64,000 bases of DNA from Poecilobothrus nobilitatus (Eukaryota > Arthropoda > Insecta > Diptera > Dolichopodidae): NCBI GenBank assembly GCA_947095535.1, contig OX352772.1, positions 228,276,491 through 228,340,490 of the forward strand, given 5' to 3'. Shown here one piece after another: positions 43,219 to 55,064 of the stretch; positions within the stretch are counted from its first letter, which is position 1, and every line of letters begins with the position of its first letter. Under the pieces are notes generated by a model. That model was not told the DNA's origin. It made no database searches and saw only the letters and a program-made list of their open reading frames with translations. The position numbers and the translations under genes were made by a program.

Positions 43219-45006
43219 TTATATATCAGTAATTAAATACTTAAACGGATGTGAAATTGTATTTCGATTCATAGATTCATTTCGTTTTATGCCATTATCA
43301 TTTGTTTGATTGTTTAAATTACAATCTTTATGAGCTGGTCCTCTGTATTGACCTGTTATGTGACAATGATCTCTTACTTTAACATCAGCTTCAAATTCTT
43401 TTTCACATATATGACATATTTTGCTCAAATTAAATTCATTGTATTGTAGTTGACTAAATTCTTTCATTGGTTTTGAATTACGAAAAATTGTTTCAACATC
43501 GTGAGCCATAGATTCTAATTGTTTAGCAAACTATTCAGCACATTTTATACCCCTATAACTTTCATAAAAGGATAAAGATTCATTGTAAGACACCTTAAAG
43601 TAATAGCCTACACTATGAGCTACATGCTGATGATAAAGCTGTGTTTTGGAGCTTATTTTAGAAGAAATTGGTTTGAGAATACTTTCGAAATCTGCGTATA
43701 TAATAAATGGATTTCGTTGTTGATTTTTAAAATTTTTAAATTTAATAAATTTTTTGATTGGAAATGTAATCTTATATTCATTAAATTTTTCGCAATCTTT
43801 AATATGTTGTTGAAATTTATTATTATTATAAAAAAAAGTGAAGACAACGATCACAAATAAATTTTGTTGCATGGTTCTCTGTAATACTAATGCTACTGCT
43901 AAGAGTCTGGACAAGTTTTTAATCCAAATATAATGAGAAATATTTGAATTTTGGTTTTGTGCAGTTTGCTCTACGTATTCCTTTTGCAATAATAATAAAT
44001 TTACATGCTTTTTATGTTTATTTTCAGTTAACCTTGTTGGAAGTACTTTAAAATTTCTTTCATTTTTCTTTTTTTTTTTCTAGCTCATATACATTTACAC
44101 TTATTTCATTGATTTTTTCAAATCTTTTTATATTTGGTCTGCTTACTGGAAACGATATTCCATCTAATTTTAAAACTGTGGTGTAGTATGGATAACTACT
44201 TACGCGGAAGCAATTTTTTCTATTATCAGTTATTGGATAAAGAGCAGAAACTACAGCCCATGCAAAGCATGCGTTGTCTGAATTTTTAATATTAACACAC
44301 GCCTTCTTGTTCTGAATTTCTTTTGGCAGCTCAATATATGAAGATCCAATTAAAGGTGTATAAGAATTTAAATTTATTACCAGATTTATAACACTTTTTA
44401 GTGCCCAACCTGAATCATGTTCTTGAAATTCTTCCAGGTCCTTAAGAACTATATTCTTTAATAATTGTCATACCATTCGTTCAAATTTGTATCCCTGGAT
44501 ATAACTTGATTTTTTGTATTCATGTATTTATACTCTCCTATTGTTGTATCAGAAAGAGCTTTTACAAAATTACCACAGAATCTTGCATTAACTTTAATAA
44601 AAAGTTCATTTTTTAAAATTTTATTTATTCTAACACAAAATATTTTTCTGTAAGCGATCAGAAATTTAATTGCATCTTTAAAAATTACATTATTAATTAA
44701 AAAAGTTTGTATACGATTCAATAATTTATTTTTTTTTCGCATTTAATTTTATATCTAATTCTTTCAAAATTTATTACCAAATGGTTTCCTTATTTTTTCA
44801 CGTTTCGAACCATAACCTTTTATTAGAGTTATAACATTTATAATTTTAAATTTTTCACCTGTTTTTTTGCTCGTTTTTAATAATTTATAAAGTTCACTAA
44901 TATATTTATTTAATATTTTAATAGTTTTGTAATTTTTTATTGGATTATTTTCTTTAATACTAATTAATTTTTTAGCATTTTCATGAATATTTTTAACTTG
45001 ATCCAT
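43219..45006 (-). pseudogene. DNA polymerase B, N-terminal and exonuclease region, second copy
   Basis: Minus-strand PolB from ATG 45,006 (MDQVKNIHENAKKLI) in pieces: FVKALSDTTIGEYKYM, HDSGWALKSVINLVINLNSY, IELPKEIQNKKACVNI, CFAWAVVSALYP, KHVNLLLLQKEYV, the exonuclease motif FIIYADFESIL and a zinc-binding block CHICEKEFEADVKVRDHCH followed by GQYRGPAHKDCNLN. Homology ends at about 43,219, before any polymerase motif (no YGDTDS-type palm). At least four frameshifts. Not a close duplicate of the plus-strand copy at 37,372. Confidence 0.85.
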
Positions 45007-45470
45007 TTTGTCTTAACTTTATACATACATAATATTCACGTTCCCGGCTCCCGTACAACAGAACAACTAACAAAAATTACTTAAATATACCTACATTAAA
45101 ACACACTTAAATAGTGATAGTATTATATTTCTATTACTGTTAATATCATAATTTAAATATTTCAATATTATTAGTTTTTTTTTTTTTTTCTTACCACTAA
45201 GGAATCCCTGACGTCATAAAATTCAATTTCTTTTTCGCAGTTTTATAAATTCAGAATGTACATTTTTTTTGTTTTTTGTTTTTTTACTACCTTCTATTTT
45301 CAAGCTAGTCTTTTTCATCCTAAATGTATGCAAGATTTTTCCAATACTCTTATTTTCATCTTAAAAGTATGCAATGTTTTTTCCTAACCAAAATTTTACT
45401 CCATACTAACAGTATGCAACAGTTTTTTCTTTTCCATTTCCTGTCGCAGAATGCACATAGCTTATCTACT
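45007..45470. other. Right margin of the viral block, no gene
   Basis: AT-rich, with a weakly repeated motif ending 'agtatgcaa' ('...ctaaatgtatgcaag', '...aaagtatgcaatg', '...acagtatgcaaca' at about 45,325-45,420). At 45,471 the sequence rejoins the A-unit tail. Confidence 0.5.
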
Positions 45471-48340
45471 AAGAAAATCTAACAAATTCAATGTGAATCG
45501 CAATCGCTGTAAAAAAAGTGATCCGAATAGGTACATAATTAAAATTTACCGTACATACTCATATAAATAATAATTTGCTTTTGAAAAACAATTAAACATA
45601 TTTTTTCATTCATTAAAAATATTAAAATGTTTATATTAGGTTTTCAAAAATATTTTATGACATCAATAATACAAATATAATGTTTTTTCGGAGTTTTTTA
45701 TTATACATACCTCATCGTGAGTCGCGGCAATTTAAAAATTATGTAACCAAAATAACTTACGTATAAATATCTACCTACCTAATTTAAAATAAAAAAAATC
45801 AAAAGAAACAATTTAAATTTATTTTTTAAATATATAATAACTAGAAAATCCCCTGTACAATTTCTATAGATGCAAAAATATTTACGTTATCATACTGACT
45901 CCCTAAACAAACTTCCTAAAAAATTTATTTTTACATCAGCACCATTAAAAAACGTTAGAATCATTTATTTGATGTAATAGAAAAAAAATCAAAACACACA
46001 TAAAATAAAACAAGGTAGAATGTAAACCAACGGTTTTTAAAAGCGCACATTTCCAAAACTCAATACAAACTGTTTAGAAGTGTGACTTACACAAAAATTT
46101 GAAAATTTAAAAAATAAAATTTAAGAAATTTTTTTGTAATAAGAAAAAATCTGAAAATAGGACATTTTTGAAATTTTGAGGGGCCGTAAGTCCGGAATCC
46201 TATATAACTAAGAAAAGCCGTTAACACACATAAAAATATATTATTAAACCTTTAATTTTCATGTCTTGCCGAAGAAAAATTTGTACAGGTGCCTAAGTTA
46301 CAGGTGTCTAAAAATAGCAAATTTTCAATTTTTGAGGCGTAATAACTCTTAAAGAGCGGGCGCTACCAAAAAATTTTCTGAGGAAACTTATACTAATTCT
46401 AAAAGTTCTTTCTTGTCTCACAATTTCAGGTTCCTATCTAAAGGGGTGCCGGAGTTATGAAAAAAGAAATTTCATGCAAAATGTGGTTTTTACATAACGG
46501 TAAATTTAAATAGTAAATTACAAAATATTACATACTTTTGATATTGTTTTATATAGATAATAAAATTTTCGATCTTCTGTCGGTTTTAGATTGCAAAATT
46601 ACTACGCAGAGCCCGAGATATATACATCTGAAAATGGGGCTTTTTCGCAATTTTGAAGAGCTGCAACTTTGGAACCCTTTACAATTAAAATAAACCTTTA
46701 ACACACGTAAAAATATATTATTGTAGCTTTAATTTTTATATCTTGCAGAAGTAAAATGTGTACAAGTTCCTAAGTTACAGGTGTTTAAAAATAGCAAATT
46801 TTCAATTTTTAAATCCTAATAGCTCATAAACAGGGGGTGGTTCGAAAAAATTTTCTGAGCAAACTTATACTAATTCTAAAAGTTCTTTCATGCCTCAAAA
46901 TTTCAAGCTTCTATCTAGAAGCGTGCCGGAGTTATGAAAGTAGAAAAATCATGCAAAATTTGGTTTTCACATAACGGTAAATTTAAATACTAAATTTAAA
47001 AAAATTGTATAATTTTGATATTAATTTACAAAGATAAAAGAAATACCTGTCGAATAACGTTTTTAGATTGAAAAAATCTTAAGCAGAACATAAGATATAT
47101 GCATTTAAAAATAGGGCTTTTTCAAAGTTTGAGGGGCTGTAGCTCTGTAATGGGGTGGGTTACATGAAAAAGTTGTTCCACAAAATTATTTTTTTTATGA
47201 GACCTACCTATGGTTAAAATTTTTTTTCTCTATCTTTAACAGTGTAGAAGTTTTGTAAACAGACGGACGGACGGACGGACGGACGGACAGAGTGAAACTA
47301 ATAAGCACATTTTTTCAAAATTTTTTTGGAAATGTGCTAAAAAGCACAGTTACAGTAGGTACAGTTTATTAATTTTTTCTAGCCGTTTCTTCGTGGTGAT
47401 AATTTTTGACAGTTTTTTAATCATTTAGAAAAAATGATCCAAGCAAAAAACACATTCAGGGTAAAAGTTCGTAGCGATATGTCAAACATTGTTTGAAACA
47501 CATGTATAAAGTGCACAATAAAAATCGGCGAAAAAATTTCGGTGATTTTTTTGCCCGGCTGAAAAATTTATATTTTATAATTTTGTAAGGGCGAAATTAA
47601 TATAGTTATATTGTGACATTAAAATTCAAAAACATTAAAATTTTTAGCGGCATTTTTTTAACATTCAATTTGCAGATAGGTTAAAATAATAATATGTCAT
47701 TTGAAGAAAAATTAATCGAGGAAATAATAAGGAAAATAATAAATTAAGTGAAGACATATTCATTCTTGTTAGTTTCAAAAAATGTTCTTCATCCTTTTCT
47801 TTTATTTCCATATAATATTTTACGAAGAAATCATCTTGTTCCGATGTTCATTTGCTATGAAATTCGAATTCACCCACCAACCGCTACGACATTTTTTTTG
47901 TTACATTTAAAACAATCCCAATAATCGAAATAATTTTAATATTTTTTAAAATCTTACTCTCTATTTTTTTTTTAGTTTAAAAAAAAAAATTTTATGCAAA
48001 TAAAATATGTCCGAAATATGTCCATCGCAATCGATAGCAGCCCTGAATGTGTTTTTACCTTTTAGCTCGAGCTGTAATTTTCCGTTTTCCATGTGGAAAT
48101 TCACACGAAATTTAAAAGAATATAAGACTTGGACACCTATTAAATAATTATTTTTTTTTTGCAAAAATATTTCTACCAATCTTAGTAGAAATGACATATT
48201 TTTGTAATGACATATTTATCTAAATATGCCGAATTTTATATTAAATTAAAGTTTTTAGTTTTTCTACTTTACCTACATTATATCAAAAATTTTAACTTTA
48301 TTTAACAAAACTACTTTCCTGTCTTTTGCGTTTATTTTTA
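45471..48340. repeat. A2 unit tail (direct repeat of 2590-4020)
   Basis: Continues the A unit that was left at 20,190. It matches 2590-4020 except for an insertion at about 46,011-47,356 and small indels. It holds no gene; the 78-residue frame at 47,961-48,197 is not preserved in the other copy. Confidence 0.8.
46011..47356 (+). mobile_element. Non-autonomous repeat element inserted in A2 tail
   Basis: Absent from the A1 copy, where 'taaaataaaa' runs to 'taggtacag'. Near its ends 'gcgcacatttccaaaa' (46,043-46,058) and 'ttttggaaatgtgcta' (47,324-47,339) pair at 14 of 16 positions. Inside, a segment of about 480 bp is present twice ('ttacaggtgt' at about 46,300 and 46,780). A (GGAC)n run lies near the right end, like the HINE-like elements. 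No ORF. Confidence 0.65.
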
Positions 48341-48344
48341 TACC

Positions 48345-49250
48345 CGTACGATAGGGTCCGGTATAATAAAATTACTCCTCCGTTTGTAACACCTCGAAAT
48401 AAGCGAGCTAGATATACCTTCAAATGTATGGATCGGATCAGAAAAAAATTCTAAGACGATTGAGCCATGTCCGTCCGTCTGCCCGTCAGCACGCTAACTC
48501 AAAAACTAAGAAAGCTAGAAACTTGAAATTTACACATAATATTCTAGGAGTAATTTGTAGGTTCCCTATGTTCTATTTTTTTGGTTGAGTTTGGACCAAA
48601 ACTTAGGGTAGCTCTCAAACACCTAACTTTTAGATCCCCACATTTTTTTGAAATAGAGCTATGGATTTTTAACTGCTGATAGATCTCACAAAAATATTAA
48701 TTTTATTTTTAAGACTTTTTTTTTGTAGCCCCACCCGTTACGGAGCTACAGCTCCCCAAAAGTTCAAAAAAGCTCTATATTTAAATTGTTATAGCACAAG
48801 TTGTATAAGGTATATCTTCATTTTGGAAACGCCAAATGATTATTATTTTTATTAGCTTTAAAAATATATATACAATAAATATATACTTGTGCTATACGGT
48901 GTCTTAATTTACCGCTATGCGAAACTGAATTGTTGCAAAATCCTTTAACCCTTTTATCTTCTAAGCGGTTTAAGTTGCAAATTTTGACAGAAGTTAGATC
49001 TTTGAAAATAAGTATGAGTTATTTCAGAAATTTTTTTTGTATCACCCCCCGTTTAGGAGCTGTAAGGGGTCAAAAACTGAAAATTTCCTATTTTTAAACA
49101 CCTGTAACTTGTACACCTGTTAACATTTTCTTGAAGTAGTACACAAAAATTAAAGCTTCAACATTATACTCTTATTTCTGTTAACAACTTTTTTTAATAA
49201 TATAGGGTTACTTTATAATTAACGAAAGTGTTACTTGATTTTTTCAAATT
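48345..49250 (-). mobile_element. Related non-autonomous element, opposite orientation
   Basis: Starts 'tatacccgtacgataggg' and has 'gtccgtccgtctgcccgtc' at about 48,468. The part at about 49,060-49,140 is the reverse complement of the 46,260-46,340 segment ('ttacaggtgt' context). It is therefore a relative of 46,011-47,356 inserted the other way round. Non-coding. Confidence 0.6.
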
Positions 49251-49860
49251 TTCTAACAAATTTCAACGAATTTTTTGCATTTTGTTTTACTCGATAATTT
49301 GAAATTGTTGAGGATATAATGCGTAGTACAAAAAAATGTAAATAAATAAACAACATAACGGTTGCTTGAAGAATTTTTATTTATATGATATTGATATATA
49401 TACATACTTATATAATATCATGTTTATTTACATATCGTATATGTCACTAGTGAATGAATGATAACAGTATATATGTATATTATATAGCGCCGTATTTACA
49501 TACATATATGTATTTTATTGTACTTATAAGAAATTATTCTGTCAATGGAATTTAAAATATAATATATAATATTATATTTATAATATAATATAATATAATA
49601 TTTAAAATTATATTTATTATTTTGTACTAAGTAAATTTAATATACATTTACCGCTTAGTATTAAATGGTACTATAGAATATTTGAAAAAGTTCTGGATTG
49701 ATAATCGTTATGTGGAAGGTTAGAATCTGCTTTTGAAGAATGTACATATAAACATATAGTTTGAATATATGTGCAACCCATAGTTCTAGAAATTATAAAA
49801 TTCACCCAAATTATTTTAAAATACTAAAATATTAAAAAAAAAAAATATTATAAGCAGAGT
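49251..49860. other. AT-rich simple sequence, no gene
   Basis: Dominated by TA/TAT-rich words, with a run of 'taatataatat' repeats at about 49,555-49,605. Nothing else supportable. Confidence 0.5.
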
Positions 49861-49934
49861 GACAGGCTGTGAACATACTAACGGTTCGTACGGGTATCTA
49901 AGAGTTGACAAAGGCAACTGTATTCTTCCTCGTT
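49861..49934. mobile_element. Solo terminus of the foldback family
   Basis: 'tacgggtatctaagagttga' and 'attcttcctcgtttttctta' correspond, diverged, to the right end of the foldback at about 16,018-16,075. The junction with the following unit leader is the same as at 16,071. Confidence 0.6.
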
Positions 49935-50996
49935 TTTCTTATAAATTATTATTGTTTGGATACAGAATACAGTACATAGTAGACACACACACAATTTTTG
50001 ACAATTTTTTTCTTTTTAATATTCAAATACTCGTATTCAAAAGAAAAAAAAATTAAAAAAAGCAATTTCTAATATTGAATTCTTGACACAAGTTTGTGTA
50101 TATCAAAAATAATTAGATATAGAAAGAAATAAATAGCTACATAAAAGTTTAGCCGGCTTAACAACACAGATAATTACAAAAAAATAAAAGTTTTTTTCCT
50201 TTCAATTCAATTTAGTTTCATATGAGTCGGCTAATTTGTTGAACTGCAAAAGCAAATGAATTGCATTTATATACGTTTCTGTAAAAAAAAAATGAGCCGC
50301 AACCAAAAATGTATACCTGTTTTCATTTGAAATATCGCGAGAATATAAAAAAAAGGCATGGTTACCTGGAAAATAAGAAAAGCTTTCTTTTGGCTGTTAT
50401 TTCAATTAAATAATTAAGCAAATCGGTACCGAAAGTTTTGTATGAAGAAAAATAAGCCGATTAAATATATAGATTTTTCATTAGCATAAAAATAAAAATT
50501 TTTCTAAATTAAATTAATTTTTTATGGATTTAAAAATAAATAAATTAAATTCCTTACTAAAAACTTTAAAAAAGAACCCAACTAGAACTTATTCTCAGAC
50601 TTATATAGAAGAGAAACGTAAAAAATTGAATGAAGTTTGAGTATTATGAAACAAATATTAAAGAGATTTTCGGTTTGAAATAAATCTAAAACTAAAAGAA
50701 ATAACTAGACAAATAACATCGTATTTAAAATAAAAACATCAGATAAAATGAAGAATTTTAGCTATAAAAATTATACCACAATTTGAAGGAAATATAAAAG
50801 ATGTATCAAATTTCCTAGGTTTAATTGATTTCTATTCAGAGACATTAAAAGATGCTGCGGAAAACACTAAATTAATCAAATTTATATTAAACTTTCAGAT
50901 AAAGTTAAGAATAGGTTAATAACAGAAGAAGAAATCAACACAAAAGAAAAATTTAAGAAAATAATAATTACAAATTTTAAATCAAACAAGTAAATG
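49935..50996 (+). mobile_element. Chimeric repeat copy B2, leader and first part of gag
   Basis: Leader to 50,523, then gag from ATG 50,524 (MDLKINKLNSLLKTLKKN) with stops, up to 'aattttaaatcaaa', where a satellite-bearing element interrupts it. The rest of gag resumes at 53,556. Confidence 0.8.
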
Positions 50997-53555
50997 TAAC
51001 AGTAAGTCGATGCAACCGACTTATTAATACCCTACACCTGAATAATTCGAATTAAATTAAAAATCCATAAGTTTTTTTGGCAGCTGCTTGAACTTCTTCT
51101 CTTTTCTGTCTTATTCAACTCGAATTTCAGGAACGTAAAAGAGACATCCTCTTGAGATATGCTTGACACCTTTGTAAAAAATTTTAAGTTTCAATCTTTA
51201 TTAATTTGGAAGATAGTTATTCCTTTGGAGGTGTGTGTCAGGTACCCGAATTGCCATTCCAATTCATCAAATCCATCTCAGGAACATAAAGAAATAATGC
51301 CAGAACACCATTATACTAAATTTAAAGGTTCTAATTTTGTTGGTTTTGGAAATATGCTCGTTGCTCTTGTGCTCGTCCGGAAGTTTCCAAAATTCGAACC
51401 CATGGTTCAAATTCTTTCAAATGTCAGTCACCTTTGTATTAAAAATAAAATTTCTATCTTTGTTGGTTGTGGAGATGTACTCGTTTGCTCTGGGGTTCGT
51501 CCGGAACTTCCAAGATTTGAACCCACGAACCAAATCCTCTTAAATTTCAGAGACTTAAATAAAACATGAAGGAACACCATTCTGTCTAATTTAAAGGTTA
51601 TATCTTTGTTGCTTTTGGAGATAATCTCATTTGCTCTGGTGCCCGTTCGGAAGCTTCCAAGATCCAAACCCAAGAACCAAATCCTCTTAAATTTCAGAGA
51701 CATAAATCGAACGAGAAGGAACATCATTGTACAAAATTTAAAGGTTCTATCTTTGTTGATTTTGGAGATAATCTCATTTGATCTGGGGCTCGTTCGGAAG
51801 CTTCCAAAATCCAAACCCATGGACCATATTCTCTTAAATTTCAGACACATAAATCAAACGGGAAGGAACATCATTGTAAAATATTTAAAGGTTCTATCTT
51901 TGTTGGTTTTGGAGATAATCTCGTTTGCTCTGGGGCTCGTTCGGAAGCTTCCAAAATACGAATCCATGGTTCAAATTCTTTCAAATATCAGTTTCCAATT
52001 TTATAGAAAAGGAAACACAACAGCACACTCTTGTACTAAAAATAAAGGTTCTATCTTTGTTGGTTGTGGAGATATACTCGTTTGCTCTGGTGCTCGTTCG
52101 GAAGCTTCCAAGATAAGAACCCATGAACCAAATCCTCTTAAATTTCAGAGACTTAAATAAAACATGAAAGAACACCACTCTGCCAAATTTAAAAGTTATA
52201 TCTTAGTTGGTTTTGGAGATAATCTCATTTGCTCTGGTGCCCGTTCGGAAGCTTCCAAGATCCAAACCGAAGAACCAAATCCTCTTAAGTTTCAGAGACA
52301 TAAATCGAACGGGAAGGAACATCATTGTACAAAATTTAAAGGTTCTATCTTTGTTGATTTTGGAGATAATCTCGTTTGCTCTGGGGCTCGTTCGGAAGCT
52401 TTCAAAATCCGAACCCATGAACCAAATCTTTTTAAATTTCAGAGACCTAAATCAAACCTGAAAGAACACCATTCTGCCAAATTTAAAGGTTATATTTTTG
52501 TTGTTTTTGGAGATAATCTCATTTGCTCTGGGGCTCGTTCGGAAGCTTCCAAAATCCAAACCCATGGACCATATTCTCTTAAATTTCAAAAACATAAATC
52601 AAACGGGAAGGAACATCATTGTACAAAATTTAAAGGTTCTATCTTTGTTGATTTTGGAGATAATCTCGTTTGCTCTGGGGCTCGTTCGGAAGCTTCCAAA
52701 ATCCGAACCCATGGACCAAATCTTCTCAAATTTCAGAGACCTAAATCAAACATGAAAGAACACCATTCTGTCAAATTTAAAGGTTATATCTTTGTCGTTT
52801 TTGGAGATAATCTCATTTGCTCTGGGGCTCGTTCGGAAGCTTCCAAAATCCAAACACATGAACCAAATCCTCTTAAATTTCAGAGACTTAAATAAAACAT
52901 GAAAGAACACCACTCTGCCAAATTTAAAAGTTATATCTTAGTTGGTTTTGGAGATAATCTCGTTTGCTCTGGAGCTCGTTCGGGAGCTTGCAAAATCCGA
53001 ACCCATGGACCACATCCTCTTAAATTTCATAGACATAAATCGAACGGGAAGAAACACCATTGTACAAAATTTAAAGGTTCTATCTTTATTGGTTTTGGAT
53101 ATAATCTCATTTGCTCTGGTGCTCGTTCGGAAGCTTCCAAAATCCAAACTTACGGACCAAATTCTCTTAAATTGCAGAGAGATAAATCGAACGGGAAGGA
53201 ACATCATTGTACGAAGTTTAAAGGTTCTATCTTTATTGGTTTTGGAGATAATCTCGTTTGCTCCGGAATCGTTCGGGAGTTTCTAGAATCCGAACCCATG
53301 GACCGATTTTGTCCAGATTCGAACTTAGCCTTCCTTTTGCAATTAGTAACCTACTATATAAATTTCATCAAGATAGCTTTATTAGTTTTTGAGTTATCGT
53401 GCGAACGGACGGACGGACGGACATCGTTAAATCGACTCAGGAGGTGATCCTGATTCAGAATATATATACATGTCCCTATCTAACTCGCTTCCTTTTGGTG
53501 GTTACAAACACCACACCAAAGTTAATATACCCTATACTTTAGGTATAGGGTATAA
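50997..53555 (+). mobile_element. HINE/DINE-like element with 147-bp satellite array, inserted in gag
   Basis: Same family as 24,311-26,490. The uninterrupted site is visible in A2 (17,430: 'aaatcaaataaaaatgcag'). The element sits between A and T of that site with no target duplication. 5' hairpin aagtcg/cgactt; 3' end is a perfect 11-bp stem 'tataccctata'/'tatagggtata' with a 7-nt loop. The central units repeat at 146-148 bp (markers at 51,649, 51,795 and 51,943; one 157). These features match Helentron-associated elements as I know them. No autonomous helicase gene. ORFs within are repeat translations. Confidence 0.85.
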
Positions 53556-54130
53556 TAAAAATGCAGCGAAAGTGCAAACTGAATTGACAAATGTTACACA
53601 AGGTAACAGAGGTATAAATGAATTTGCTACAAGAATAGAAACACTTATAGCTCAGTTAAATAAAATACAAATATCGGAACAGGGAGATTCACATAGAGCT
53701 ATAATAATGCAACTCAATGTCGAATTGGGTCTAAGTACGTTTAAAAATGGTCTAAATGAAAAATGTAGATCAGTAATTTTAGCAGCTAAACTAAGGAACT
53801 TCAATGAGGCAATACAACTAGCAGCTGAGATGGACAATGACGTTCGATCGAGCAAAGTCATGCATTCCAGAACAAATAATTTTAGAGGTAGAAATAACTA
53901 CCGAAATAACAGGCGTAACAATAACTACAATAAAAGAAATAATTTTAATAATAATAATAATTACAAAACAACGGCAATAGTAATTACAATAACATCAATA
54001 ATAACTATAATAATGATAATTATAGGTTTTCTAACAATAATCAGGGAAACTACAATGGGCCCGCCTTAAGGAATCCGGGGCATACCAAAAAATGCAAAGG
54101 AATACTCAAAAGCAATTCAACAAAAGAAAA
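53556..54130 (+). pseudogene. Gag (second part), copy B2
   Basis: The best-preserved gag copy: an open stretch with TELTNVTQGNRGINEFATRI, IAQLNKIQISEQGDSH, LGLSTFKNGLNEKCRSVIL, AAEMDNDV and the Asn/Arg-rich tail, running to 54,069. The knuckle remnant is degenerate (NPGHTKKC). The 5' part of this gag lies before the inserted element at 50,997-53,555. Confidence 0.8.
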
Positions 54131-54138
54131 TAAGCAGC

Positions 54139-54345
54139 ATGAACAATAATAAAAGCTGCACAATCATAATTAAAGTGAGAATAAAAAACAAAAATGATTA
54201 TCTGACACTATTGATAGGCACAGGACATGTATATCTAATTAAAAACAACGTAATAAACCAACAAATATCAGAAAACGAAGTGTGCCAAATAAACGGCATT
54301 ACAGATAAAAATTTTATGACAAAGGGTGTAATAATTTAGATTTTA
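54139..54345 (+). pseudogene. Protease remnant, copy B2
   Basis: Open frame NNNKSCTIIIKVRIKNKNDY followed by LLIGTGHVYLI: the catalytic aspartate of D-T-G is glycine, as in B1. Ends in the AT-rich stretch that both B copies share (54,340-54,420). Confidence 0.7.
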
Positions 54346-54526
54346 ATTAAAGTAATTAAAATTATTTAAAATAAATTATTTAAAATAATTATTAAATTAA
54401 TTAAAATAATTAAAAAATAGATTATGAAACATGCATAATGAAGACGAAGATATAGTATTACCAACGAGTATAAGTTCTAGAACTAAAAACTAGAACTACA
54501 TACATAAAGCTTGGATACAAAAGCAA

Positions 54527-55060
54527 AAACAACAATTTTAGACTTTTGTGAAAAATTTCAAAATATTTTTTATTTGGAGAACGAAATGCTGACAATAGAC
54601 AATTTCTACGAACAACGAATTTCTACAATAGACAAGCATCAAGTATATATTAAAAACTATAGAACACCAAATTTCCAACTACAAGAAATTGAGAAGCAAG
54701 TAAAAGCAAATGACAGCATTTTCTACAAATAAAGGATATTACCAATTTAAAAGTTTACCATTTGGACTGAAAATATCAACCAGCTTTAGCAACTGTGTTA
54801 TCTCCAGTTTTCAGCGTATGTTATCTGTAGCACTAAGCGGTTTACAAGAAGCTGCATTTCTATATGTAAAGGACATAATAGCATTCGGGTTAAATCTAAG
54901 AGATCACAATGCGAATCTAGTCAAGATATTAGAACGCTTACAAGAATTCAATTTGAAACTTAACCCGTTAAAATGTTATTTTTTAAAGCCAGAAGTTGTA
55001 TATTTAGGGGACACCTTATAAGTTCTGAAGGTATAAAAACAAATTTAAAACTATAAAAAA
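54527..55060 (+). pseudogene. Reverse transcriptase, copy B2, internal deletion
   Basis: RT begins as in B1, but about 270-300 bp covering the fingers and first palm motif have been deleted at 54,703 (EIEKQV joined to sequence equivalent to SKQMTAF). It then continues YYQFKSLPFGLK, FQRMLSVALSGLQEAAFLYV and to VYLGDTL at 55,019. The catalytic box is YVKD (54,863-54,874), identical to B1. The thumb meets the ATPase fragment at about 55,063. Confidence 0.85.
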
Positions 55061-55064
55061 TTAC

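Noticed and set aside
51159..53447. ORFs of up to 243 residues in the second satellite element
   Set aside because: Same cause: periodic translation of the 147-bp unit in several frames and both strands; no domain beyond the repeat.
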